36,616 bases of DNA from NCBI GenBank assembly GCA_022822135.1, contig JAJECH010000009.1:1-36616 (forward strand), read 5' to 3'. Below the pieces are notes generated by a model that worked only from the letters and a program-made list of their open reading frames with translations, searched no databases and was not told the DNA's origin. This DNA is from Pseudomonadales bacterium (GTDB lineage Bacteria; Pseudomonadota; Gammaproteobacteria; Pseudomonadales; Azotimanducaceae). Shown one piece after another: positions 7,315-15,072 of this stretch. The first letter of the stretch is position 1. Each line of letters begins with the position of its first letter. The position numbers and the translations under genes were made by a program.

Positions 7315-10224
7315 TCAATTCTGTGAATACTTGACAGATTCTTTGACTCTCTCGGTTGAACTTAGACTGTAAATCTCGCGGTGCACGTCTTGCGCTACCT
7401 CCTGGATTTCTTTCGGGTCCCGAACGTCCTCACCGACTGCCATTCGCAGAGCCAGGACCAGAGGTCGTAGCACGATGTCATCTCGTTTGTTCCCTCTCAG
7501 CGCTTCGATTAGATCGGTTTCTTTGGTACCTGAGCGCAACAGCATCCTGGTCAGCGCCAACGTAAGATTCATCATTCTTGAACTCCCATGTTCAACGATG
7601 ATGCCTAGTTCCCTGAATGCCGACAACGCTTTCTTCTTCTCTTTCTCATACGGGACATTCAAGAGCAATGTGCGCAAAAATGACGCGTCAAATCGAGTCT
7701 CATTAAAAAATGGCACAGTCGGCAAGTTTCCAGAGAGTCTATCCAATCTCCTACTGAAGCGACTCGCCTGATCCCATCGCTCCTTTCGAAACGCTGACTC
7801 ACAGAGATAAGACAGAGCATTGCACACGACCAAACGGACCCAAGCTTCATTTGAGCCGTGGAACCGATCATATATGTGATTCCACGTTGCTACCGCCGCT
7901 TCCTCATTTTCCTGAGCTAATTCCATAGTCGCCTTTCGCTCCATTAGACGAACCAACTCCAAGTCGGATTCGTCGTCGTTAGTCTCGGCGACGCTTTGAA
8001 TCAGCCAATCAAGCGTCTTGAGTGCGGTTGACAAATCACTCTCTGTTTGAGTTAGCGCCAACTCTTTATATGCTCGTATTAAGGTACTGGTCCACTTCGG
8101 CGGTTGATTCGGCAGTTCGGCTTCGATGACCTCAGCAAGAGCCTTCACTGAATCCTCATTTCGACCGAACGCTCTGAGCGCGATCCCCTTTTCGATTTGC
8201 ACTATTTCACGAAACGACTCGTACTGAGGATCGGACTTGATTCGATCAGCTTCAAGCATGTCATCTAGAAGGTCTAGACACTCCTCTAACTGTCCGTCAT
8301 TTCGTAATAGGATGCTCTGCTGCACCCGAATATCCACGATGTCTTCGTACGATAGGTATTCGTCTTGAGCAAGTGTTCCTAGCCGCTTAAGGTTTTCCAA
8401 GCATGCAATCGCGGTGTCAAGTTTCCTTAGTGCTTCTTCAAACTGACTGTCGTCACCCAACGCCGAGGCTTGAAATCTGAGCGTGTAGACATACAGCTTT
8501 CGGATGAACGGTTCATTTAGTTCGTGAAAGTGATCGACAAAGTAGTCGAATGCATCTGCCGAATCACGTTGTCTCCTCATGAGTGAACTCAGTTCGCCGA
8601 TTTGATACACCAATACCGCTTGAAACACCTTGTCCGTTTCATCCGGTGCACTCGCAAGATCTTGAAAGACATCACTTAGTACCTCAAGTGCTTTGTCATA
8701 CTCGAACTGCTTGGTTAGTTCCGTTACGCGCTGTATCGTCGACTTGATCATGGACAAAGACGTTAATTCGTCATCAGAATCTTGAATGCTGTTGTTGCCT
8801 CGCGTCTGAACGAATGACTCGTCATCATCAACACGTTCGCCGATTCCCTCTACGCTACGCTCAATCATCTCGTTCACCCACAAGACACGAGCGATCGACT
8901 TGTGCGCCTGTTCGGCGAATTTCTCATAGCGCTCTTGCATTTCACCAGCAGGTTTGAAACGGAAATTCGCTTTGGCGTGTGACAAACTGTCCAAGAGGAA
9001 CGGCGCGGATTTAGCCTCTTCACTGATCGCCTGACGTAGCTGTCTCGATTCCGTGCCACCATAAAACGACGCCATGAAGTTCACAAGGTGTTCAACTACA
9101 GCCACCCCGTCGTTGTGATATCTCAGCTTGTAGTAAAAGCAGAAAAGTCTCTCGTTTACAGCGTAGACGTGTTTTCTCCCTGATCCTAATTTCGTGATCG
9201 CGCCTCTGTCGGTCAGCCGGTTCAACAGACCTGAAACACTGCCACTGCTCATCCGAGCGCGTGTCGCGATTTCGTTGAGTGTCGAATCGTGCCACAGGTC
9301 CAGCATGGACAGGAAAACAATGCGTTCTTTGGTCGGGATCTCTTCAAGGCGACTCTTGAAGTACTCGGTGTAATGATCGATCAGTCGAATCAGTTCCTCC
9401 ATCAATCGCGTCAATGAGTCGTGAGAGGCGAAATTTGAAGCAATCACCAATAACCTAGGATTTCCGCCCGTCAATATCTCCAACGGTCGGGCTTGTCTTG
9501 AAGGAAAGCGACCCCGCGTGAGCTTGTTCCAAAGTTCTTGACACGCATCCACTTTGAGGGGTCCTAAATTGACGACGCGAAAAAACTCGAAGAATGGCAT
9601 GTCGACGCGTTCCATACTCTCAAAACGCAACGTCGCAGTACCTATCAGCATCAGGCTTGAAGAAGATTGAAGCGCTTCGCGCAATTTCCACCCGAAGCTC
9701 GCGTCTGCACTACTGAATAGCGATTGGAGATTCTCCACCATGAGGACCACTCGTTTACCGAGTCGGTGTACCAATCTCAGTGCAGCAGATTGAGCCTGAT
9801 CTTCGGCGTTCGAATCCCGCCACCGATCCGACAAGTCCTGTAGGGTCGCATGTGCAGCCTCAGCTAATTGAGGCTCGCTTGTCCTAATCTCTTGCGCTAT
9901 CTGTCGTAATAACTCAAGCCAAAAGCGTGTCGCGTCAATTACCTCGTCGCTTTCTTCGGAAAACCGCACAGGAATCACACCTTGATATTCGGCATGTGTG
10001 CGCAACTCCGCCGTGACGCGTGTTAGCAACATCGTCTTGCCCGACCCACGTTGGCCAATAATCAATAGACTCTGGCAACTATCGCTTGCCATGTTCTCCT
10101 TGATCGTATCGACTACGACGCTCAGCTCCTCGTGTCGAACCACAAACTGGTCCACAATCTCAGCATCAGATTGCGCCAATCCGGGATTGAATGTTCGATA
10201 GCGTTGTCCGTCAGATCTCATCAA
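7315..10224 (-). CDS. Large P-loop ATPase with winged helix and TPR-like C-terminal half
   Basis: This encodes 969 aa. The N-terminal AAA+/STAND-like module has Walker A GQRGSGKT (about 57-64). Its Walker B is degenerate (RVVLMVENLQ, about 158-167), with Glu-Asn where Asp-Glu is expected. A sensor-like LMLIGTATLRFE follows. A MarR-like winged helix sits at about 303-363 (LNEIATRARMSSGSVSGLLNRL). The remaining 600 aa are helical and TPR-like. The start is TTG at 10224 or the adjacent ATG at 10221, 11-14 nt after AAGGAG. It lies 18 bp behind another P-loop ATPase on the same strand, so the two form an operon. I recognise no named system. The layout of NTPase, wHTH and helical repeats recalls STAND sensors, but no nuclease, TIR or other effector domain is visible. 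It may sense or regulate together with its partner. Confidence 0.8.
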   Translation of the reverse strand: MMRSDGQRYRTFNPGLAQSDAEIVDQFVVRHEELSVVVDTIKENMASDSCQSLLIIGQRGSGKTMLLTRVTAELRTHAEYQGVIPVRFSEESDEVIDATRFWLELLRQIAQEIRTSEPQLAEAAHATLQDLSDRWRDSNAEDQAQSAALRLVHRLGKRVVLMVENLQSLFSSADASFGWKLREALQSSSSLMLIGTATLRFESMERVDMPFFEFFRVVNLGPLKVDACQELWNKLTRGRFPSRQARPLEILTGGNPRLLVIASNFASHDSLTRLMEELIRLIDHYTEYFKSRLEEIPTKERIVFLSMLDLWHDSTLNEIATRARMSSGSVSGLLNRLTDRGAITKLGSGRKHVYAVNERLFCFYYKLRYHNDGVAVVEHLVNFMASFYGGTESRQLRQAISEEAKSAPFLLDSLSHAKANFRFKPAGEMQERYEKFAEQAHKSIARVLWVNEMIERSVEGIGERVDDDESFVQTRGNNSIQDSDDELTSLSMIKSTIQRVTELTKQFEYDKALEVLSDVFQDLASAPDETDKVFQAVLVYQIGELSSLMRRQRDSADAFDYFVDHFHELNEPFIRKLYVYTLRFQASALGDDSQFEEALRKLDTAIACLENLKRLGTLAQDEYLSYEDIVDIRVQQSILLRNDGQLEECLDLLDDMLEADRIKSDPQYESFREIVQIEKGIALRAFGRNEDSVKALAEVIEAELPNQPPKWTSTLIRAYKELALTQTESDLSTALKTLDWLIQSVAETNDDESDLELVRLMERKATMELAQENEEAAVATWNHIYDRFHGSNEAWVRLVVCNALSYLCESAFRKERWDQASRFSRRLDRLSGNLPTVPFFNETRFDASFLRTLLLNVPYEKEKKKALSAFRELGIIVEHGSSRMMNLTLALTRMLLRSGTKETDLIEALRGNKRDDIVLRPLVLALRMAVGEDVRDPKEIQEVAQDVHREIYSLSSTERVKESVKYSQN

Positions 10225-10242
10225 AGTACGGTCGTCTCCTTG

Positions 10243-11457
10243 TTACTGACCCGATGCGTCAATCGGTTCATACGAACGCTCAAATCGAATCTTCCACCAA
10301 TCGGTGAGAAATCTCGACTTGAAGAAATAACCTGAATCATCGCGTTGCAGGTACTCGTCGTGGAGGAGCGTGTCTAACGCCCATTCGACCTTCTGTGCAC
10401 TGTCATCCGTGACTCTGCCATACCTGGCGATCAGTGCATTCTTCGATTCGGTTGAAAACGTGCCTCTCACGGCAGCTTCGGTGAGAATCCTCATCGCGAT
10501 TTCGTACGTTTCGTCGTCCAGCCCATCCCTCAAACGAGATTCGAAGTGGTAAAGATCCATCGAGCAAGGTGGCCCGAGCAAGTCGCTAAAGTACACCGTA
10601 TCAACCTCCGATTCGGTGATACGAGCCAAACCTTCCATGCGCACGTGGAGGCGAATCCTGTCGAAAAACAGTTGCACATGAGACGGAATACACACGCCCA
10701 ATTTGTCCACTATTGCCTGCGGGACGTTTTCGTCCATCGGTATTTCGTAGCTCTCGCTCAGACGTTTCAGGCACTCAATGCTCGTCGCTTCACTCCACGG
10801 TCCAAGGCGATATTGGTACAAATGGTTGATTCGATCGGTAATACCCAAGCGACTGACCAATGGCACCAAGCCGATACTTCCGGAATACAGCACAACCATT
10901 TCCGCGTCGTGCACCATCTGAAGTTCAGCCCGAAACCAGCTCAGCAATATTTCAATCTGATCTGCACCGTCGTCTTGCTGATAGAGTCTCGACAAGAATA
11001 TTGGTAATTCGTCGATGACGAGAAACACTTTCTTGTCGTGATTCCTGCATATCTCGAAGAGTTGCGACCCCAAATCCCGCCAGTTTCCACTGTCGAGCAT
11101 CTCACCAAATTCAAGACCGAACTCGAATGCCTCCACTTTCTCGATTCGATCTAGCTGTTCGCCAACTTTTCGAAAGATTCGCGTAGCGATAGGTGCAATT
11201 TGGAATACCGCGTGACCGATCTTCCTGATCAGGTCCTTGATCGATGACGCGCCTTCAACATCGACATAAATTGAGATCCAACCTTCCGCTTCCAAGCGAA
11301 GACCGATCTCGCGAGCAATGCTGGTCTTCCCCATGCGTCTCTGCCCTGTCAACAGGATATGATCGCCTTCAACGATCTTCTGCATTAGGATCTCCAAGTC
11401 TGCTTCTCGACCGAAGAAATCCTCTCCTGTTACAGCAGGACCCGTACTGCCTCTCAT
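10243..11457 (-). CDS. COG1672-like AAA ATPase, partner of the large ATPase
   Basis: From the ATG at 11457 this encodes 404 aa. The opening FFGREADLEILMQKI is typical of this ATPase group. Walker A is GQRRMGKTS (about 37-45). Walker B is KVFLVIDELPIFL, with Asp-Glu intact. A sensor-like VLYSGSIGL and a C-terminal winged-helix region follow. The frame is open to a possible start at 11598, but the extra 47 residues come from an AT-rich stretch holding a palindrome (11497-11524) that looks like a promoter or operator, so I prefer 11457; neither start has a good ribosome binding site. This is the first gene of a two-gene operon, with the 969-aa ATPase following after 18 bp. Unlike its partner it keeps a canonical Walker B, so it may be the active ATPase of the pair (inference). 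Such ATPases occur in defence islands without settled function. Confidence 0.75.
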   Translation of the reverse strand: MRGSTGPAVTGEDFFGREADLEILMQKIVEGDHILLTGQRRMGKTSIAREIGLRLEAEGWISIYVDVEGASSIKDLIRKIGHAVFQIAPIATRIFRKVGEQLDRIEKVEAFEFGLEFGEMLDSGNWRDLGSQLFEICRNHDKKVFLVIDELPIFLSRLYQQDDGADQIEILLSWFRAELQMVHDAEMVVLYSGSIGLVPLVSRLGITDRINHLYQYRLGPWSEATSIECLKRLSESYEIPMDENVPQAIVDKLGVCIPSHVQLFFDRIRLHVRMEGLARITESEVDTVYFSDLLGPPCSMDLYHFESRLRDGLDDETYEIAMRILTEAAVRGTFSTESKNALIARYGRVTDDSAQKVEWALDTLLHDEYLQRDDSGYFFKSRFLTDWWKIRFERSYEPIDASGQ

Positions 11458-11496
11458 TTGCGCATCGTTCAATTTGCTTGCTAATATTCTATCAAT

Positions 11497-11524
11497 ATTT
11501 AGTCTACGGATATTTAGACTAAAT
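11497..11524 (-). promoter_or_regulatory. Operator-like palindrome upstream of the two-ATPase operon
   Basis: ATTTAGTCT at 11497-11505 and AGACTAAAT at 11516-11524 form a perfect 9-bp inverted repeat with a 10-bp spacer, in an AT-rich stretch 40 bp upstream of the preferred start at 11457. The size suits a dimeric HTH repressor. The winged-helix domains in both ATPases make autoregulation possible but unproven. Confidence 0.5.
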
Positions 11525-11598
11525 TTAACTTTACGAGTTCTTATGCTTGCCAGGGGCAAGATTTGGCCGGTCTCACAAGCACTCCGAATCAGTTGCAA

Positions 11599-12061
11599 GC
11601 GTATCTAGGCAACCTGATACTGTGTCCTTTAGCTAGCAGAAAGTCAGTGAATCAAAGGGCGACCCTGAACCTGCTGATTTCGTTAATCGTTACATTGCAC
11701 TCCTACAAGTAGTCGGACCATTCCGTATGGCGGTGCCTCAACACAAGATGACATCTGTCACGCGACAGAGGGCACTACTCGTGGCATCACCGCAGGGCGG
11801 CAATCGCGTCAACCTTTCTGGCTTCTTGTACTGGACAGACCATTGCGTTGCACCTTACGGAAAACGGTCGGCCGAAGGCGCTAGGACACAACGCAATCAA
11901 TCATTCGGAAGAGGTGTCCACTTGACGAAAAGAAACTTTAATCGTGAACCGCCAACCCAGTGTCAGGTGTGAAATACTCAAATCGGCTGTGACGCAAGCT
12001 CTAATTGGTGTCGAAGACACGCGCAATTCTGTCACAACGCTCCATCGCGCTTCAGTGATGT
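11599..12061. other. Intergenic stretch between the ATPase operon and the PT locus
   Basis: About 460 bp without a convincing gene. An 81-codon plus-strand frame (11727-11972) has no recognisable domain and unnatural composition, so I do not call it. Confidence 0.4.
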
Positions 12062-12084
12062 AAAAAGACGGCTTACACGCCGTC
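12062..12084 (-). terminator. Rho-independent terminator of the dnd-side operon
   Basis: Read on the minus strand, GACGGC-GTGTAA-GCCGTC forms a perfect 6-bp GC-rich stem and is followed at once by TTTTTA. It lies about 80 bp past the stop codon of the PD-(D/E)XK-like gene, so it probably ends the transcription unit that begins with dndC. Confidence 0.75.
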
Positions 12085-12162
12085 CCACTTTAAACAGGTC
12101 GATCAGCGCGAGTGTTGCGTTTCGGACATATACTGATAACTCAACTCACATTTTGGTCATCT

Positions 12163-13359
12163 TCAACCATCAGCAACATTGACCGTGTCCATACTTGGAG
12201 CAGTCGAGCCAGAATCTGAACCTCTGCCATTCCGGTCACGCACCTGAAACAACAGTTCATTAGCTTTTCTAATCTTGCCACGTGGAGCTTGAATCAGTCC
12301 TGCGTTCTTCAATTGATATCTCACTCTATCGAACATTTCACGTGACTCGTGATACTCAGGGAAAATTCTCGAATAGAGTTCATGTTTTGAATCATTGAGC
12401 TCTCTGATCATCCGTTTTGCTAGATTTTGTTCTTCTGTAGTGAACATCAGGTACTCCGTATCCTCTTCACATGCCGGTGGAACAACATGATCAGGCTGTT
12501 GGAGCCAATCCTGAAGCTTCCTGCCAAATCCCTCACGACCTGCTTGTTGTCGAAGGAAATCGTTAAGTGCTTGCGGATCAGGTTCATGTCGAATCGGTTC
12601 TAATAACTCCTCCCATTGAGAATAATCGTCATACTGCCTGAGCAGCATTATTCCAATCCCTTGGTTCGCAGCTTCTTTTACCAATGTCGAAATCGCCTTC
12701 GGCTCTATCGGGTCCCATTCTTCTCGCCAAATGAATAACACGCTCGAGTAATGTGAGCATCGGCGATGTGCAAGTGCTTCATAAATGCCGATCAGTGGCA
12801 CCCACTCTTTAACCTCAAAGGTATGGACATCTACAAATTTACCCGGGAGATATGGCAGAATCTTGCCGCCAACAACGGTGATATCGGGTCGAGCCCACGC
12901 CCCAGTTTTCGCACGCCCTCCATGGTGAGTATCAAGGACTTCTAAGAATCGATGCCGGAGATGGTATTCTCGTCCTTCCTGCACCGCCCAGTGACGCTTA
13001 ATTTCCTGTCGAAGTGCTGGATAGAAACCAACTTCCTTTTTCGGCAAACCGCGTCGGCCCTTGCTTCGTGCGTAACCGTTATCGAGTTCACTAACAAATC
13101 CGTTCGACACTAGCAATCGAAGCGCTCGCTCAATGCGATGCCTGAACGTGACTCGTCCTTCAGGTTCGACTTGCTCGCCAACAAGCTCGGCGTAAACTAG
13201 CTCGCTGATAACTTTCTGAGGCATCACGTCCTGACTAGAACCGTGCCTTGTCGATTCCCCGCGTAACGGAGGTAGTGCTCGATATGCTGCTTTAACTAGT
13301 AGCTCATCCCGTCGGCCAAGGGTTGAACCGTCGAGTTTCATATCACCTAGAAAGGACAT
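12163..13359 (-). CDS. PD-(D/E)XK-like protein of the phosphorothioation locus
   Basis: This encodes 398 aa. The N-terminal third looks like a winged helix (RIERALRLLVSNGFVSELDNGY, about 75-96). The centre has a restriction-endonuclease-like core: RPDITVVGGKIL (Asp159) then VDVHTFEVKEW (Glu182, Lys184), followed by a helix IGIYEALAHRR and strand YSSVLFIW. A second winged-helix-like segment lies at the C terminus (DRVRYQLKNAGLIQAPRGKI). This fits a DNA-binding protein with a (D)-(E)-x-K nuclease active site. I know no named family; it is not DndB, which carries a DGQHR motif absent here. It lies 330 bp downstream of the SBD-HNH gene on the same strand and before a terminator, so it may belong to the dnd transcription unit. 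A PT-linked restriction role is inference from context. The ATG at 13359 has no ribosome binding site, and an ATG six codons later (13341) is an alternative. Confidence 0.7.
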   Translation of the reverse strand: MSFLGDMKLDGSTLGRRDELLVKAAYRALPPLRGESTRHGSSQDVMPQKVISELVYAELVGEQVEPEGRVTFRHRIERALRLLVSNGFVSELDNGYARSKGRRGLPKKEVGFYPALRQEIKRHWAVQEGREYHLRHRFLEVLDTHHGGRAKTGAWARPDITVVGGKILPYLPGKFVDVHTFEVKEWVPLIGIYEALAHRRCSHYSSVLFIWREEWDPIEPKAISTLVKEAANQGIGIMLLRQYDDYSQWEELLEPIRHEPDPQALNDFLRQQAGREGFGRKLQDWLQQPDHVVPPACEEDTEYLMFTTEEQNLAKRMIRELNDSKHELYSRIFPEYHESREMFDRVRYQLKNAGLIQAPRGKIRKANELLFQVRDRNGRGSDSGSTAPSMDTVNVADG

Positions 13360-13688
13360 GGTTACGATTTACCTGTATCGGAGTCGACTCGATTGTAACT
13401 CGGCCATTTATCCGCGGTTAATCCTGCGATTAGTCGATTGATTCGGCGTAGTGCACGTTCATGTAACAAAAACCAATACACTAAGTTGAGCTTTCGGTGC
13501 ACAGATTTAAACTATGCAGAGATCGTTCGGTCTCCGATTCGAAACACTTCCTAAGCAGTAGATACGCTAGTTTCAAGTTCCATGTGCGTGCGTGTATTCA
13601 TAACTGGACGACTTTTCAGAGCTGTCAAACTCCTCTCGCCATTGGAATCAGTACGTTTTCCGGCTACACGGAAATTCAAAGAAGAGCC
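13360..13688. other. 330-bp gap between two nuclease genes
   Basis: I see no gene here. The gap is long for an operon, so the PD-(D/E)XK-like gene could have its own promoter in it. No confident promoter or terminator could be picked out. Confidence 0.35.
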
Positions 13689-14612
13689 TTAATAGACAGC
13701 ATCTCGAATTCGAAATACCTCCTTCCTATGCCAATCTAAGAATTTCAAGTCGGGTTTTTGAGGATGCAGCAAGGATAGTCCTTTTAGGGGCTTGCCGCCA
13801 AAGCGTTGTAATGCGTCCACGACCCCGTTGCCTCGCACTGAGTTGGCTACGATTACGTTTAACTCAGGAGAGAGGGTAAACGCTCCCTTATCGAAGAGTC
13901 GATGATGTAAGGAGCATAGGACAAGACCGTTTTCGACGATGGCCGGTCCCTTGGCTTCATGCCACTTTATATGTGCTGCTTCCAGCGCTAACGGTCGACC
14001 ATGTAATTCTCCCGCAAACTCGCAGACCGCGCAGCGCGGGCCATAGGCCGCTAAGACCTTTTCTCTGAAGTATGGATTGCGACGACGTTGCTTCGTAATA
14101 ACCCAGTCATCTTCGATCGTGATCTCCGTATCAATTGATCCGTGCGATTCGCCTAGAGTCGCCTCAAAGATCTCATCATGGAGAGTTATCGGAAAGTGAC
14201 TAGCCACCAGTGAACTTGCAATTCGAAAAATTAGATTGGGATCAGTCCTAAACGCGAGGTAGTCCATTTCTCTAAAACCACCATGAATCGAGTGCTTTCT
14301 TAAGTCGCTCTTAATTGCCCCACTACCATCCGGCGTTCTTCCAACATGATCGGGTCTATCAATTTCCCACACTCCATCCTTTTGCAAACGCCAAAAAGGA
14401 TCCTCGGTATGAACGGTTTTGCGATGCGGACCAAACCGATAGAGCAATTTCCTCAATTCAGTGTCAACTTGGTCGAATGGCGATAGTCGTGGATAACCGT
14501 GTAAACAGCGGCCTAACGCCCATAACAGCAATAGTGGTTTGTGAGGAGCTCTCGTACCACCACTTCGCCAGATTTGTAGTGATTCAAACCGGCGAACTAA
14601 GTCGTCAGTCAC
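13689..14612 (-). CDS. Sulfur-binding-domain HNH endonuclease (PT-dependent, ScoMcrA-like)
   Basis: This encodes 307 aa. The N-terminal part matches the sulfur-binding domain (SBD) of phosphorothioate-dependent enzymes such as ScoMcrA: TRAPHKPLLLLWALGRCL (about 20-37), a segment around LLYRFGPHRK, then PFWRLQKDGVWEI (72-84). The C-terminal HNH has CAVC, AAHIKWHEAKGP, then LVLCSLHHRLFDKGAF, so the zinc Cys pairs and the His-Asn-His core appear intact. SBDs hold the PT sulfur in a hydrophobic pocket and the HNH cuts nearby. The residue before PFWRL is Asp71; in relatives I recall it is usually Tyr (YPFWRL), a possible pocket change to confirm by alignment. The start is GTG at 14612, preceded by AGGTAAG. 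It sits 82 bp downstream of dndE on the same strand. Carrying a PT-cutting enzyme beside PT-making genes is unusual and implies different sequence preference or regulation. Confidence 0.85.
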   Translation of the reverse strand: MTDDLVRRFESLQIWRSGGTRAPHKPLLLLWALGRCLHGYPRLSPFDQVDTELRKLLYRFGPHRKTVHTEDPFWRLQKDGVWEIDRPDHVGRTPDGSGAIKSDLRKHSIHGGFREMDYLAFRTDPNLIFRIASSLVASHFPITLHDEIFEATLGESHGSIDTEITIEDDWVITKQRRRNPYFREKVLAAYGPRCAVCEFAGELHGRPLALEAAHIKWHEAKGPAIVENGLVLCSLHHRLFDKGAFTLSPELNVIVANSVRGNGVVDALQRFGGKPLKGLSLLHPQKPDLKFLDWHRKEVFRIRDAVY

Positions 14613-14694
14613 TGATCTTACCTGTGAATGCAGTTTGTTGCCATATCAGATACAGCGTCATGCTTCATTCGTCCGAGATTGCATTCGTGATATA

Positions 14695-15072
14695 TCACGT
14701 AAGGTCGACAACGTCCTCTAACTTGCGAATATGTCCCATCTTATGCAGTCCGTTCTCAATATGGTTGGCGATTATCGCACCGGGTTCCGATTCATCTCGG
14801 GCTTGTTCGACGTACCGGACAAGGGCGAATTCGTAAACCTCCTGGTACTCGCCGAAGAGAGTCGGCGCGTTGAATTCCATACCACCTTTTGATTCGTCGC
14901 TCATGTGTCCTACTTGACGCATATCGCGAATCGACAACAAAAAAGCAAATCTACTCAGAATATTAGGCGTAAGACCAGTTCTAGATTTCAAGAACTGTAG
15001 TCTTGCCGTTGCGCGTTCGGAAACTCTGATTCGATGGGGTATCAACTCGATTTCCTCTGGCTTGCTCGCCAA
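14695..15072 (-). CDS. dndE: DNA sulfur modification protein DndE
   Basis: This encodes 125 aa, the normal DndE size. The N-terminal IPHRIRVSERATARLQFLKSRTGLTPNILSRFAFLLSI and the C-terminal HIENGLHKMGHIRKLEDVVDL fit DndE. DndE is a small basic protein of the DndCDE complex, proposed to bind nicked DNA during sulfur insertion. The gene starts with TTG at 15072, 31 bp inside the end of dndD, so it is translationally coupled. A later start would remove the conserved N-terminal helix. It is the last gene of the dndC-dndD-dndE block; the SBD-HNH gene follows. A second DndE-like protein occurs in the divergent operon (21674-22117). Confidence 0.9.
   Translation of the reverse strand: MASKPEEIELIPHRIRVSERATARLQFLKSRTGLTPNILSRFAFLLSIRDMRQVGHMSDESKGGMEFNAPTLFGEYQEVYEFALVRYVEQARDESEPGAIIANHIENGLHKMGHIRKLEDVVDLT

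Noticed and set aside
11727-11972. 81-codon plus-strand frame as a gene
   Set aside because: No domain, no ribosome binding site and a composition unlike real proteins.
12163-13359. 398-aa protein as DndB
   Set aside because: No DGQHR motif is seen. The sequence shows an ExK nuclease-like core and winged-helix-like regions instead.
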